From Palsa-948 sp964481195 (GTDB lineage Bacteria; Bacteroidota; Bacteroidia; Palsa-948), in assembly GCA_964481195.1 (NCBI GenBank), contig CAYZTB010000003.1, positions 45,875 to 109,874 on the forward strand: DNA of 64,000 nt, written 5' to 3'. The notes under the pieces were generated by a model. It did no database searches. It was not told the DNA's origin and saw only the letters and a program-made list of their open reading frames with translations. Made by a program: the position numbers and the translations under genes. Below are positions 35,051-43,912 of the stretch, one piece after another (positions within the stretch are counted from its first letter, which is position 1; every line of letters begins with the position of its first letter).

Positions 35051-35350
35051 ATGTATATTTATAACGTAACAGTAACCTTAGAAGATTCAATACAAGATGA
35101 ATGGATAAAGTGGATGAAAGAATCACACATACCGGACGTAATGAAAACCGGTTTTTTTACAGAGCACAAAATTTGTAAAATTGTTACTGAAGAAAAAGAA
35201 TCGACTTTTGCTATTCAATATACCTTTAATGCGCTAGAAGATCTACAAAAATATCAGCAAGAGCATGCGCCCAGATTACAAAAAGAGCACACCGAAAAAT
35301 TCAAAGATAAGTTTGCTGCCTTTCGAACGATTTTAGAGATAATAGAATGA
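35051..35350 (+). CDS. DUF4286 family protein
   Basis: A 99-residue soluble protein with a ferredoxin-like pattern of strands and helices (YIYNVTVTLEDSIQDEWIKW, IQYTFNALEDLQKYQ). It matches the DUF4286 family, common in Bacteroidota and usually placed beside rsmA. Its stop overlaps the rsmA start by four bases, so they are coupled. No function is established. Confidence 0.82.
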   Translation: MYIYNVTVTLEDSIQDEWIKWMKESHIPDVMKTGFFTEHKICKIVTEEKESTFAIQYTFNALEDLQKYQQEHAPRLQKEHTEKFKDKFAAFRTILEIIE

Positions 35351-36147
35351 GTTATTTTGTTTCGCCCAAAAAGCATCTCGGTCAGCACTTTTTAAAAGAC
35401 GAAAACATTGCAAAAAAAATTGTAGGCTCCCTCGCAAATAAAGAAAAGTATAAAACTATAATTGAAGTAGGAGCCGGCACCGGAGTGCTAACAAAATATC
35501 TGCTACAAGATAGTGCGCTAGATACTTTTGTGATAGAGATAGATAGAGAATCGGTAGCTTTTTTAAAAAAAGAGTTTGCTCAATTAGAAAATAAAATTAT
35601 TGAAAAAGATTTTCTGAAATTTTCTCCCGAATGGCTTCCTGATGATATAGGCAAAAAGCCTTTTGCTGTAATTGGTAATTTCCCATACAACATTTCTACT
35701 CAAATATTATTTAAAGTTTTGGAGTGTCGAAACTTGATGCCAGAAGTTGTAGGCATGTTTCAAAAAGAAGTTGCAGAACGTATAGCAGCGCCTCCCGGTA
35801 ATAAAACATACGGCATATTAAGTGTTTTGACGCAAGCGTATTATAAAATTGAATACTTATTTACTGTAAACCCTCAAGTATTTATTCCACCGCCTCATGT
35901 GAAGTCTGGCGTGATTAGACTAACCAGAAACAACGTACAGCAATTAGATTGCGATGAAACATTATTTTTTCAAGTTGTGAAAGCCGGATTTAATCAGCGC
36001 AGAAAAACACTGCGCAATTCACTCTCAGCATTTAAAGTGAGGGGTTCAGAATTTGGCGAGCATCCGCTGTTAGATCAACGAGCAGAACGACTTAGCGTGA
36101 AAGATTTTGTAGAACTAACTAATTTAATTTCTGCAGCCAGCAATTAG
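35347..36147 (+). CDS. rsmA: 16S rRNA (adenine1518/1519-N6)-dimethyltransferase RsmA (KsgA)
   Basis: Dimethylates two adjacent adenines in the 3' hairpin of 16S rRNA during 30S maturation. Family motifs: KKHLGQHFLKDENIA, the SAM loop VEVGAGTGVLTKYL, and the catalytic NFPYNIS. The basic C-terminal lobe includes FNQRRKTLRNSL. The 266 residues are typical. It is coupled to the DUF4286 gene upstream and ends four bases into the convergent lipoprotein gene. Confidence 0.97.
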   Translation: MSYFVSPKKHLGQHFLKDENIAKKIVGSLANKEKYKTIIEVGAGTGVLTKYLLQDSALDTFVIEIDRESVAFLKKEFAQLENKIIEKDFLKFSPEWLPDDIGKKPFAVIGNFPYNISTQILFKVLECRNLMPEVVGMFQKEVAERIAAPPGNKTYGILSVLTQAYYKIEYLFTVNPQVFIPPPHVKSGVIRLTRNNVQQLDCDETLFFQVVKAGFNQRRKTLRNSLSAFKVRGSEFGEHPLLDQRAERLSVKDFVELTNLISAASN

Positions 36148-36596
36148 TTTATAGTTCCTAAACTATCTAACTCTTTCGGACTCATGGATGGCGGCATTAT
36201 GTTATTTCGAATTTTATAAACCACAAACTCGGCTGCTTTACGAGCTTGCTCCTTGGTTTTAAAACCTCTGTTTCCATTTATTGCAGGTATGTGTGGCTGG
36301 TGTACATAGATGGCATCATACATTAAAATATTGTAGCCGTAACCAGCAATCTTACTTTCTGCCTTTACCGTATCATTATTAAATATTTGAATATCAATTT
36401 TAGCGTCTTTGTATGGATTCTCTTTAGGTGCAGCGCTATTAAGCATCTCTTTCATTTCTTTTTCTTGCTCAACTTGAGGATTATTTGTTTCCACTTTAAG
36501 TGTATCACTCTGGCTATTATCACCTGCAATGCTTCCATTATTATTACAGGAAAATATAGTTACGCTAGAAAACAGAAAGAATAAATACTTTTTCAT
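36144..36596 (-). CDS. DUF4907-type lipoprotein
   Basis: A 150-residue lipoprotein with lipobox IFSC near residue 17 and an acidic linker. The C-terminal domain resembles DUF4907: GYGYNILMYDAIYVHQPHIP, then GNRGFKTKEQARKAAEF. The family occurs in Bacteroidota lipoproteins, sometimes next to adhesion or motility genes; its role is unknown. It is convergent with rsmA. Confidence 0.75.
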   Translation of the reverse strand: MKKYLFFLFSSVTIFSCNNNGSIAGDNSQSDTLKVETNNPQVEQEKEMKEMLNSAAPKENPYKDAKIDIQIFNNDTVKAESKIAGYGYNILMYDAIYVHQPHIPAINGNRGFKTKEQARKAAEFVVYKIRNNIMPPSMSPKELDSLGTIN

Positions 36597-36655
36597 GATT
36601 ATTTTTTAATATAAATAATATTCAAATTTATAAAATAAGTCTTGACAAAAGGTAA

Positions 36656-37426
36656 TCACCATTTTCCTCCTGCACCTCCACCTCCAAAGCCGCCTCCACC
36701 AAAACTACCTCCGCCTCCAAAACCTCCACTGCCCCCTCCTCCAAAGCCACCAAAGCCTCCTCCCCATCCACCTCCGTAATACGTTCTCCCTCCTCTTGAA
36801 ACGGTATATCCTCGTTTACGAAAGGATAGAATGATGTATGCAATAATAATGACGAGAAAAACAATAAAAGGCATCCAGTTTTTTGACGAATTCTTCTGAT
36901 AATCTTTATATGAATACTCTTCTTGCGCTAAAGAAATTAATACGTCCGTTGCGGCATCTAACGCAAAAAAGAATTCGTCATTTTGGAACCGGGGAATTAG
37001 TTCGTTTTTTAGTATTTGATTTGCTGTGATATCGGGTATTACGCCTTCCAGCCCATAACCTACTGCAATATATGCATCGCGTTGCCCGGAACCTCCTGTA
37101 GGTTTTATCAAAACAACCACACCATTATCAAACTTGCCTTGTCCTACCCCCCATTTCTGCCCTAACCGTGTAGAAAATTCATTTGCATCGTACCCACATA
37201 AATCATCTACGATAACTACTACGATTTGATTGGAAGTCTTTTTATTGAACTGCTGTAATTTGCTTTCAAGCGCATTCTCTTCGCTTGAAGAAAGGAAATC
37301 AGGAAACGCTGCAGAAAAATTATTTACAAATTGGACTGGGGTTGGCCTAGCAGGGATGCATTTGTCTTGTGCGAATCCTGCTAGCGTTAGCAACAAAAAA
37401 AATAATGTATGAAAAAATATTTTCAT
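36656..37426 (-). CDS. TPM-domain membrane protein with glycine-rich tail (YgcG family)
   Basis: 256 residues: signal peptide ending at GFAQ, a TPM phosphatase-like domain (about 35-165) with LSSSEENALESKL and VGYGLEGVIPD, one transmembrane helix (WMPFIVFLVIIIAYIIL), then a glycine-rich tail with GGGG repeats ending AGGKW. Family knowledge places such proteins in the envelope beside LemA, as here. Some TPM proteins act in photosystem repair or respiratory complexes; the role in this setting is unknown. The start overlaps the preceding TPM gene by four bases. Confidence 0.85.
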   Translation of the reverse strand: MKIFFHTLFFLLLTLAGFAQDKCIPARPTPVQFVNNFSAAFPDFLSSSEENALESKLQQFNKKTSNQIVVVIVDDLCGYDANEFSTRLGQKWGVGQGKFDNGVVVLIKPTGGSGQRDAYIAVGYGLEGVIPDITANQILKNELIPRFQNDEFFFALDAATDVLISLAQEEYSYKDYQKNSSKNWMPFIVFLVIIIAYIILSFRKRGYTVSRGGRTYYGGGWGGGFGGFGGGGSGGFGGGGSFGGGGFGGGGAGGKW

Positions 37427-37881
37427 GAATTACCAAAATTTACTTCGTTTGAAAGTTCGTTTTTATCGTCTGCAGAAATTGGGAAATATTTTTTTAGCTC
37501 TACGCCTGTCATAGCAATACCCTCGCACAACCCCTCTGTAAAATTACCCTGCAGAAATATTTCTTGCATTTTATCGCGCACCAAGTCCCAAAAACCTGCA
37601 GGCACCTGTTTGTCGATGGCCTCATCACCTATAACAGCAAATTTTTTGTCTTTAACCGCAACATAAAACAACACACTGTTACGAAGCTGCGTTTTATGCA
37701 TTCCCAACTTCCCAAATATTTTTTGAGCGCAAAGCACTACCTCGCCTTTGCAATAATTTTCGATATGAATACGAATTTCTCCGGAAGTGTTTAACTCAGC
37801 ATCTTTAATAGAAGATTCTATCTGTAAAATTTGAGAATCGGAAAATAAATCTTTGGCAGAAGGCATTTTACTTTGTGTCAA
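37423..37881 (-). CDS. Cytoplasmic TPM-domain protein
   Basis: A 152-residue single TPM domain without a signal peptide. Recognisable parts are INTSGEIRIHIE-like (LNTSGEIRIHI), an RNSVLFYVAVKDKKFAVIGDEAI strand-turn and a C-terminal helix. It overlaps lemA by 14 bp and the secreted TPM gene by four bases. The trio lemA-TPM-TPM is a standard operon in this phylum. No biochemical role is firmly known. Confidence 0.85.
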   Translation of the reverse strand: MTQSKMPSAKDLFSDSQILQIESSIKDAELNTSGEIRIHIENYCKGEVVLCAQKIFGKLGMHKTQLRNSVLFYVAVKDKKFAVIGDEAIDKQVPAGFWDLVRDKMQEIFLQGNFTEGLCEGIAMTGVELKKYFPISADDKNELSNEVNFGNS

Positions 37882-38476
37882 ATTTTACAGTAGGGGCTTT
37901 ATCTGCTCCTTCTGCCGACTCAAAGTACGTGCGCTTTTCAATTCCAAATAGGCTAGCCCAAATGTTTTTAGGAAATGTGCGGATATAGGTATTTAATTGC
38001 TGAGATGATTCAGTATAAATTCTACGCTCATTAGTTATCCTATTCTCTGTTCCTTCTAATTGCTTCTGTAAATCTCTAAAACTTTCATTTGCTTTCAAAT
38101 CAGGATATCGTTCGGCAACAACGAGTAAACGAGAAAGTGCAGAGCCTAAGTTATCCTGTGCCTTTTGAAACTGCTGCATACTGTTTGCATCAAGTTTGCT
38201 TGGATCTATTTTTACCTGACCTACACTTGCACGCGCCTCGGTGACAGCTAAAATGGTAGATTTTTCAAAATCAGCATACCCTTGTACAGTATTAACAAGA
38301 TTAGGAATAAGATCCATTCTGCGTTGGTATTGATTTTCCACTTGCTGCCATTGTGCAGTCACCGCTTCATCCATAGTAACCATGTTGTTATAGCTGCCGC
38401 AACCTGAAAAGCCAATTAAAAAAAGTAAGAAAAAAAATCCTCCCCAGATAATGCGATTTTTATTTTGTGGTGTCAT
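37868..38476 (-). CDS. lemA: LemA family protein
   Basis: 202 residues with an N-terminal hydrophobic anchor and a lipobox-like GFSGC. A long helical bundle follows, with the family's VENQYQRRMDLIPNLVNTVQGYA and LSRLLVVAERYPDLKAN blocks. LemA proteins face the periplasm with the N-terminus anchored. It is the first gene of the lemA-TPM-TPM operon and lies 20 bp after the NifU-domain gene, which may be in the same transcript. Confidence 0.93.
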   Translation of the reverse strand: MTPQNKNRIIWGGFFFLLFLIGFSGCGSYNNMVTMDEAVTAQWQQVENQYQRRMDLIPNLVNTVQGYADFEKSTILAVTEARASVGQVKIDPSKLDANSMQQFQKAQDNLGSALSRLLVVAERYPDLKANESFRDLQKQLEGTENRITNERRIYTESSQQLNTYIRTFPKNIWASLFGIEKRTYFESAEGADKAPTVKFDTK

Positions 38477-38496
38477 GTTTTTTATGTTTAAATATT

Positions 38497-38736
38497 TTAT
38501 GCTACAGCTTCTACTAATCTTATTTCAGGAACAGCATTTTTAATTGCCTCTTCTACTCCAGCTTTCATGGTGATGTGGCTGATGGAACATCCCTGACAAG
38601 CACCGTGAAGTTTTACACGAACAATATTATCGTCTGTAACTTCTACTAAAGAAATATCACCACCATCGGCTTTAAGAAATGGGCGAACTTGCTCTAATGC
38701 ATGTTGGATTTTACTTATGGTTGATTCACTAGCCAT
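38497..38736 (-). CDS. NifU C-terminal-domain iron-sulfur scaffold protein
   Basis: A 79-residue protein with the Nfu domain: RPFLKADGGDISLV and the cluster-binding CQGC (Cys47 and Cys50). It would carry a 4Fe-4S cluster to apo-proteins. The Mrp ATPase gene 789 bp upstream on the same strand is a functional companion. In relatives the two are usually adjacent; here a decayed, hairpin-rich spacer separates them. Confidence 0.92.
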   Translation of the reverse strand: MASESTISKIQHALEQVRPFLKADGGDISLVEVTDDNIVRVKLHGACQGCSISHITMKAGVEEAIKNAVPEIRLVEAVA

Positions 38737-39525
38737 TGGATGTTGTAAACTTGTTTACGAATTTAGCAATATTAACAACCACCCCACACCTCAGGGCAAC
38801 ACGCATTATAAAATTAACAGCAGGGTCTTGATAACCTGTTGAGCGTAGGCTGTTGATGTTGAGCGTTGCGTTCCGCTACGCTCGTTAGCCCCAGTCCTCC
38901 GGACTGATTTGCTTTAATGATTTTTACCGTACCGTTTTCCACGCTAGAAAAAGTAGTTTTATTTTCAGCAATTGCGGCAAGATGCCGCGGATACACCCGC
39001 GTAGCGAGACGCTACGCTGAACGACTTGAATTTATTTACTTTTACAGCCTAGTCTGAACTGGGGTGGTTTACAGCCTCCGCTTGCACAGCGACTGTGATA
39101 GACCTACTATCATCTCATTTACAGTATACAAAGAACTTGACATCCTTTGTTTCTCAGCACAACTAGGCTGAACTGGGGTGAACCTCTGCTCTAGAATTCT
39201 CATTCCAGCTGTATTATATATTCTAAGAACATGATTAATCTTACCTTCTCCCTCTATATCAATATTTATTTCTTCTTTAGCTGGATTAGGATACGCTTTA
39301 AACTTGTTACCCGTTTATTTGCGCTGGCGTCAGGTGTTACCACCTGACGAACATTATTAAACCTGCTATTACATCAGGTCGGAAGACCTGACGACACTAA
39401 AATTGAACTAAAAGATATGTCGCATCGGCATTACCTGCTCTACCCCTCAAGCTTCAAAACTCTTTGAACACTAGGAGTTACAGGCAATATTGCGAATTCA
39501 CAAATAAATACAATCGCCCATTTTA
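38737..39525. repeat. 789-bp gene-free spacer with a cluster of perfect GC-rich hairpins
   Basis: No intact gene. Five perfect hairpins: CAGTCC-TCC-GGACTG (38892-38906), GCGGCA-AGA-TGCCGC (38974-38988), GCGTAGCG-AGA-CGCTACGC (38999-39017), CGTCAGGTG-TTAC-CACCTGACG (39328-39349) and TCAGGTC-GGAA-GACCTGA (39374-39391). An 18-base direct repeat with one mismatch, CTAGTCTGAACTGGGGTG (39049-39066) and CTAGGCTGAACTGGGGTG (39163-39180), is also present. A decayed sorting domain lies at 39069-39314. Confidence 0.75.
39069..39314 (-). pseudogene. Remnant of a T9SS C-terminal sorting domain
   Basis: Reading the minus strand from 39314 gives an open frame of 81 codons whose start is unmistakably a sorting domain: KFKAYPNPAKEEINIDIEG followed by VLRIYNTAGMRILEQRF. 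Beyond about 39180 it leaves the family pattern and lacks the final GxYxxxI...K segment. An in-frame stop precedes it and no upstream cargo frame exists. It is the 3' end of a lost secreted-protein gene, cut by the repeats around it. Confidence 0.7.
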
Positions 39526-40620
39526 TTAAGCTTCAGTTTTAGCTTCCACTTTTTTATTAGCATTGGCTATCGCAACTTGCTGAACTATCTGATTAACCAT
39601 TTCCATTAATGCAATTGCTTGTGGCGTATTTTCTTGAAGGATAGCCGGCCTTCCTGCATCTCCCGATTCGCAAATACTTTGAACAATTGGAATTTGCCCT
39701 AATAAGGGTACACCAATTTCAGAAGCTAAGTTTTTTGCGCCATCTTTTCCAAAAAGATAATATTTATTTTGAGGAAGTTCTGCAGGAGTAAAATAAGCCA
39801 TGTTCTCTACAATTCCTAAAACAGGAACATTTATTGCTGGCATGCGAAACATACTAACTGCTTTGCGCGCATCGGCCAGAGCCACCTGTTGGGGCGTACT
39901 AACGACTACAACGCCCGTTACAGGCACCTGCTGTACAAAAGAAAGATGAATATCTCCAGTACCGGGAGGAAGGTCTACAATCATATAATCTAACTCCCCC
40001 CACTCCGCATCCGAAAAAAGTTGCATGAGTGCACGCGAAGCCATTGGTCCACGCCACGGCACGGCTTGATCAGCGCCTGCAAAGAATCCGATTGATAAAA
40101 GTTTTACTCCGTAATTTTCTACCGGAACCATTTTATCAACTCCATCCACCTTTTGAATTTGTGGTCTGGCATCTAGCACATCAAACATAATAGTTTGTGA
40201 TGGGCCGTAAATATCTGCATCAATCAAACCTACTTTAGCGCCCAGCTTTGCCAATCCAGCCGCTAGATTTGCAGAGATAGTTGATTTCCCAACTCCGCCT
40301 TTTCCAGAACTAACTGCAATTACATTTTTTACATTAGGCAATATTTTACCTCCATCAGTTCTGCGAGAACTTGTATCTGCATCCATCTTCACAGTTACCC
40401 TGGCATCTTTATTTACAAAATGTATTACCGCATTTACCGATGCTTTGTGAATCATATCCTTCATTGGGCAAGCAGGTGTGGTAAGCATTACAGTAAATGA
40501 TACATTTAAACCATCTACCACTAAATCTCGTACCATTCCAAGTGTTACTATGTCCTTCTTTAAATCCGGATCATCTACGTTGCGAAGTGCTTCTAAAACT
40601 TTTTCTTTGGTGATTTGCAT
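39526..40620 (-). CDS. Mrp/ApbC-family iron-sulfur carrier ATPase
   Basis: 364 residues. It has an N-terminal MIP18/DUF59 domain with the conserved TTPACPMKD, then a ParA-like ATPase with the deviant Walker A GKGGVGKS at residues 106-113 and LIDADIYGPS. It would transfer Fe-S clusters to target enzymes. The CxxC motif that bridges clusters in E. coli-type Mrp after VENMAYF is absent (TPAELPQNKYYLFG instead), a variant I associate with Bacteroidota. The N-terminal Cys51 remains. A TATCTTCG near-match -7 box precedes it. Confidence 0.93.
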   Translation of the reverse strand: MQITKEKVLEALRNVDDPDLKKDIVTLGMVRDLVVDGLNVSFTVMLTTPACPMKDMIHKASVNAVIHFVNKDARVTVKMDADTSSRRTDGGKILPNVKNVIAVSSGKGGVGKSTISANLAAGLAKLGAKVGLIDADIYGPSQTIMFDVLDARPQIQKVDGVDKMVPVENYGVKLLSIGFFAGADQAVPWRGPMASRALMQLFSDAEWGELDYMIVDLPPGTGDIHLSFVQQVPVTGVVVVSTPQQVALADARKAVSMFRMPAINVPVLGIVENMAYFTPAELPQNKYYLFGKDGAKNLASEIGVPLLGQIPIVQSICESGDAGRPAILQENTPQAIALMEMVNQIVQQVAIANANKKVEAKTEA

Positions 40621-40714
40621 AATTATAATTATAAAAAGCGAAGATACAAATTAAGGAGGAAAAAGGGGAATAAGCTGATACAACCTATCCAAAAAAATAT
40701 AAGTTACTATTCGC

Positions 40715-41269
40715 TTAAGCTGTGCAGGGCTGCCTGAGATCTACAAATGCGAGATGCCATTTGCCATTGATCAAGGAGAAATAATACCGGGCATGCTGGG
40801 ATGTGTTGATTACAGTATATATTATACTATTTGCATCTGCCGCAATTTCTTCTTCCTGCTTTTTGCTCAAGCCACAATGCACCCATATTTTACTTTCAGA
40901 AAAGTGATTTATTTTCTGAAAAAAACAACCTTCTTTTGACCATAATGACGGAGAGTCACAATTTATGTTCGGCAATTCAATGTTCAAACAGTTTGAAAAA
41001 TCAATCGGAAAATTTTTATCCACCTGATTTGTGTTGGCCATAGAAGGCAAAGCTCCTGACGATTGTATGAGCCACAACCCTTTATCAGGATGAATGTATT
41101 GATTGATCGTAGAGATATTTATAGATTTCAAAATAGAATCAAAATCCGATTGAGCAGACGGTGTGCGCTCAACAACATTGGGAATTTCGGACGGAGAAAT
41201 TTTTTCGCCAGGGGTACTCCCACAAGCATAGAAAAAAAATACGAGCAACAAAAGCAATACTTTATTCAT
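40715..41269 (-). CDS. Hypothetical lipoprotein
   Basis: Start chosen at ATG 41269 (MNKVLLLLLVFFFYACGS), which gives a textbook signal and lipobox FYAC; the in-frame codon at 41275 is TTG. The mature part of about 165 residues has several cysteines and a C-terminal YYFSLINGKWHLAFVDL, reminiscent of small secreted lipoproteins, but I recognise no family. It begins six bases after the amidase stop and is probably co-transcribed with it. Confidence 0.6.
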   Translation of the reverse strand: MNKVLLLLLVFFFYACGSTPGEKISPSEIPNVVERTPSAQSDFDSILKSINISTINQYIHPDKGLWLIQSSGALPSMANTNQVDKNFPIDFSNCLNIELPNINCDSPSLWSKEGCFFQKINHFSESKIWVHCGLSKKQEEEIAADANSIIYTVINTSQHARYYFSLINGKWHLAFVDLRQPCTA

Positions 41270-41275
41270 CTGCAA

Positions 41276-43762
41276 TTATTCAATAATCAATTTACCTTTT
41301 CCTATTGTTTTTTCGGAATCCAAAACCTCATAAAAATAAATTCCACTCAGTAGCTTACCCCGATCCAGGGTAAAAACAGAAGAGCGTGGACGAACAACCA
41401 ACACTTCTTTACCATAAACATCAAATAATTTAACTTCCGTATTCAGTCTGTCAAAACTGGATCCGAGAATTTCCAGCGTTGTTGTTTGGGCAAACGGATT
41501 TGGAGAAACCGTCACAGAGGATGAATTTTTTTGTTCTTCTACTGCTGTGGTTGACACACAGGTCCAGCTAGCTGTCCAACCGGCATTGTTAACGAATGGA
41601 TCGGATTTAAAACGAAGGCTCATTACTCCACTATTTGCTATTACCGTTCCAGGAGAAACTATTCCTGTGTAAATTCCGATTAGCGTGTTTGGGGGTATAG
41701 GCTGCCCATCATATATCCATAAAGAATCAAAATTGGTTTCCAAGTCGAAACTGCTGAAGGTCATAGTTACTGAGGAAGCAAAGCTCGGCTGGATCACGTT
41801 AGTCCAATCTTCGTTGCCAGCATAAGCCGCGGAAGGTCCTCCTGTATCATCAAAAGTGCCGGTGCAGGAGGTAGCCATATACACGCAATTGGGCGTTGTG
41901 AATGATGATCCTGCAGTATGTGATGTGCCATCCCAAATTCTCCAGTAATAGGTAGTGCTGGGTTGAAACGCAAGAAAATTATTTGGATTTGTATTCAATG
42001 CAAAACTTCCTGGGCATCCTGTGGTTGTAACATTCGTAACTCCTTTGCTCCAAAAGTAAGAATATCCGGGATCATCTGAAACATCCACGACCCAGTTTGC
42101 ACCCGAGTTTTGCCAATTTAAATTTACTCCCAAACTCGGACAACCTAATCCCGTTACTGCCAGGTTCGTAGGTGTGATTGTGGTTACGTTGCTTGTCCAC
42201 GAAGCATTCCAACCAGATGCAGGAGTTGTACAATCCGATCGGAATTCGAGCGTCATAGAGCCGCTACTTGCTACCAATGTTCCCGGGTTAGAGGTACCAG
42301 TATAATATCCTATAAGCGGGGCCCATACATCTGTGCCGTTATATACATACAAATAGTCCCAGGTATTTTCAGTATTGAAACTATTAAAGGTTAGAGTCAC
42401 CGATGTGGCTCCTGTTGGGGCAATGGTCCACACCAAACGTTCATCGTCCGAATAATTTCCTGCAGCACCTCCGGAATCATAAAAATTTCCGGTTGCTGAA
42501 GTAAGTACAGTAGGTGCGGGTGAAGGATTTATCAACTTAAAAAAATAGTCCCAGTTCCAGTTCGGCCCAGGATCGGTATGCGATTGAGAAGGATAATGTT
42601 GATGTCCTTTTATTTTCGAACAAGTGCCCGGTATGCTGGACTGATTGTAATAAGTGCTTCCGAGCCATGGCCAGAATCCAGTACGAAGTGGATTAATGCC
42701 ATACCCGCTATTGCAGATATCTTTGCAAAGGTTTGCAGAACTTTGATACATGGCAGTAGTGTACCACGAAGCATCATTCACAAAGCCTTCGTGCTCGATG
42801 CCGATGGTATAAGGGTTTTGACTTCCAACATGATATCCGGTGTTTGCTTCCAGCACCATTTGAGTAACCTGCCCATCGGACGAGCGAATCACATAGTGCG
42901 CTGCTACGCTGGCCGCGCAATTTTTAAACCAGGAAATGCATCCTGCATAACTTCCCTGTACGGTATGAATTGTAACAGCAGAAATTGCCTGACTCCTGCC
43001 GCTAGAATAATTACACGATGGAGCAGGGTCCCAAATAGCTGGCCCATAGTCCGGAGAAGCAAATACCTGCTGTTTGTATGAAAAAGCATCGCCATTTTCA
43101 TTAGCAATACGATCAGAAGATATTTTAATGAACGAAGCACTTAAGACCTGTAGATTTTGCGCTCCAAATATTTTCTGCATGTCAATTTTATACAGAGGAA
43201 ATTTATACGCATCGGCATAAACAGGATTTGAAAGAAATGAAAATACTGAATACAAATGCGTATTCATAGCATAGTTACTTTGAAAATTAACATCTCCGGG
43301 AAGTTCACTCAGAAAAGCAAGAACCTGCACTTGGTCTTCTATTGCTGCTCCTGACTTGGTTTCTAAAAGTATCTGATCATATGCTGCAGCAAAAGCTAAA
43401 ATATTTTTTTCGGACGAAGAGATGATCTCTTTGATTGGAATGCCGGAATACAGAGAAACAATAGAAAGCGTATTTCGGAAATAATTTTTTCCATCAGCCA
43501 CCAAACCCATCACGCCATAGGCATTCGGTAAACCAACACAGCTCTCCGCATCATCAATATTATGAGTAACGTGAGCAAGTCTGGTATTGGTAAAAGCAAC
43601 TGCTTCCAACACGCCTCTTGGGATGGATGGATGCTGGCCATAAGCCTTTTCAAAAAAAGCAGCATAGGGATTTGGAGGGAGATTGTCCAGCTTTGAAATT
43701 TGGCCGGCATACAAATTCAATGTGGCGAATGATACAATAAGAAGGGTGTAGAGTTGTTGCAT
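41276..43762 (-). CDS. Secreted N-acetylmuramoyl-L-alanine amidase with CUB domains and T9SS sorting domain
   Basis: 828 residues with a signal peptide. An N-terminal helical part (about 35-170, with IPRGVLEAVAFTNTRL) precedes an amidase_2 domain (about 255-410). Its zinc His residues lie in TIHTVQGSY and GHQHYPSQSHTDPGPN. Then follow a CUB-like module (GNFYDSGGAAGNYSDDE), a fibronectin-like linker (VNLNWQNSGANWVVDVSDD), a second CUB-like module, and a type A sorting domain (VSPNPFAQTTTLEI ... GKGKLIIE). It would cut murein peptide from glycan outside the cell. Its scaffold is shared with the M23 protein at 49146. Confidence 0.9.
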   Translation of the reverse strand: MQQLYTLLIVSFATLNLYAGQISKLDNLPPNPYAAFFEKAYGQHPSIPRGVLEAVAFTNTRLAHVTHNIDDAESCVGLPNAYGVMGLVADGKNYFRNTLSIVSLYSGIPIKEIISSSEKNILAFAAAYDQILLETKSGAAIEDQVQVLAFLSELPGDVNFQSNYAMNTHLYSVFSFLSNPVYADAYKFPLYKIDMQKIFGAQNLQVLSASFIKISSDRIANENGDAFSYKQQVFASPDYGPAIWDPAPSCNYSSGRSQAISAVTIHTVQGSYAGCISWFKNCAASVAAHYVIRSSDGQVTQMVLEANTGYHVGSQNPYTIGIEHEGFVNDASWYTTAMYQSSANLCKDICNSGYGINPLRTGFWPWLGSTYYNQSSIPGTCSKIKGHQHYPSQSHTDPGPNWNWDYFFKLINPSPAPTVLTSATGNFYDSGGAAGNYSDDERLVWTIAPTGATSVTLTFNSFNTENTWDYLYVYNGTDVWAPLIGYYTGTSNPGTLVASSGSMTLEFRSDCTTPASGWNASWTSNVTTITPTNLAVTGLGCPSLGVNLNWQNSGANWVVDVSDDPGYSYFWSKGVTNVTTTGCPGSFALNTNPNNFLAFQPSTTYYWRIWDGTSHTAGSSFTTPNCVYMATSCTGTFDDTGGPSAAYAGNEDWTNVIQPSFASSVTMTFSSFDLETNFDSLWIYDGQPIPPNTLIGIYTGIVSPGTVIANSGVMSLRFKSDPFVNNAGWTASWTCVSTTAVEEQKNSSSVTVSPNPFAQTTTLEILGSSFDRLNTEVKLFDVYGKEVLVVRPRSSVFTLDRGKLLSGIYFYEVLDSEKTIGKGKLIIE

Positions 43763-43912
43763 GGATGTGATATTGGTTATTTTTCTAATGGGTCTAATGA
43801 AAAAACATGTTCTGCCTCCTTCGAAATAAAAAAAATCTCATTCTTCAGCAGCTACATAACAATCAAAAGTAACAAAAAACTTTTTAATTATAAAATATGC
43901 TCCTGTTCACAC

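Noticed and set aside
36628..36864. An open frame with acidic, valine-rich repeats overlapping the TPM gene
   Set aside because: It is a frame-shifted reading of the glycine-rich tail codons of the secreted TPM protein and has no family pattern.
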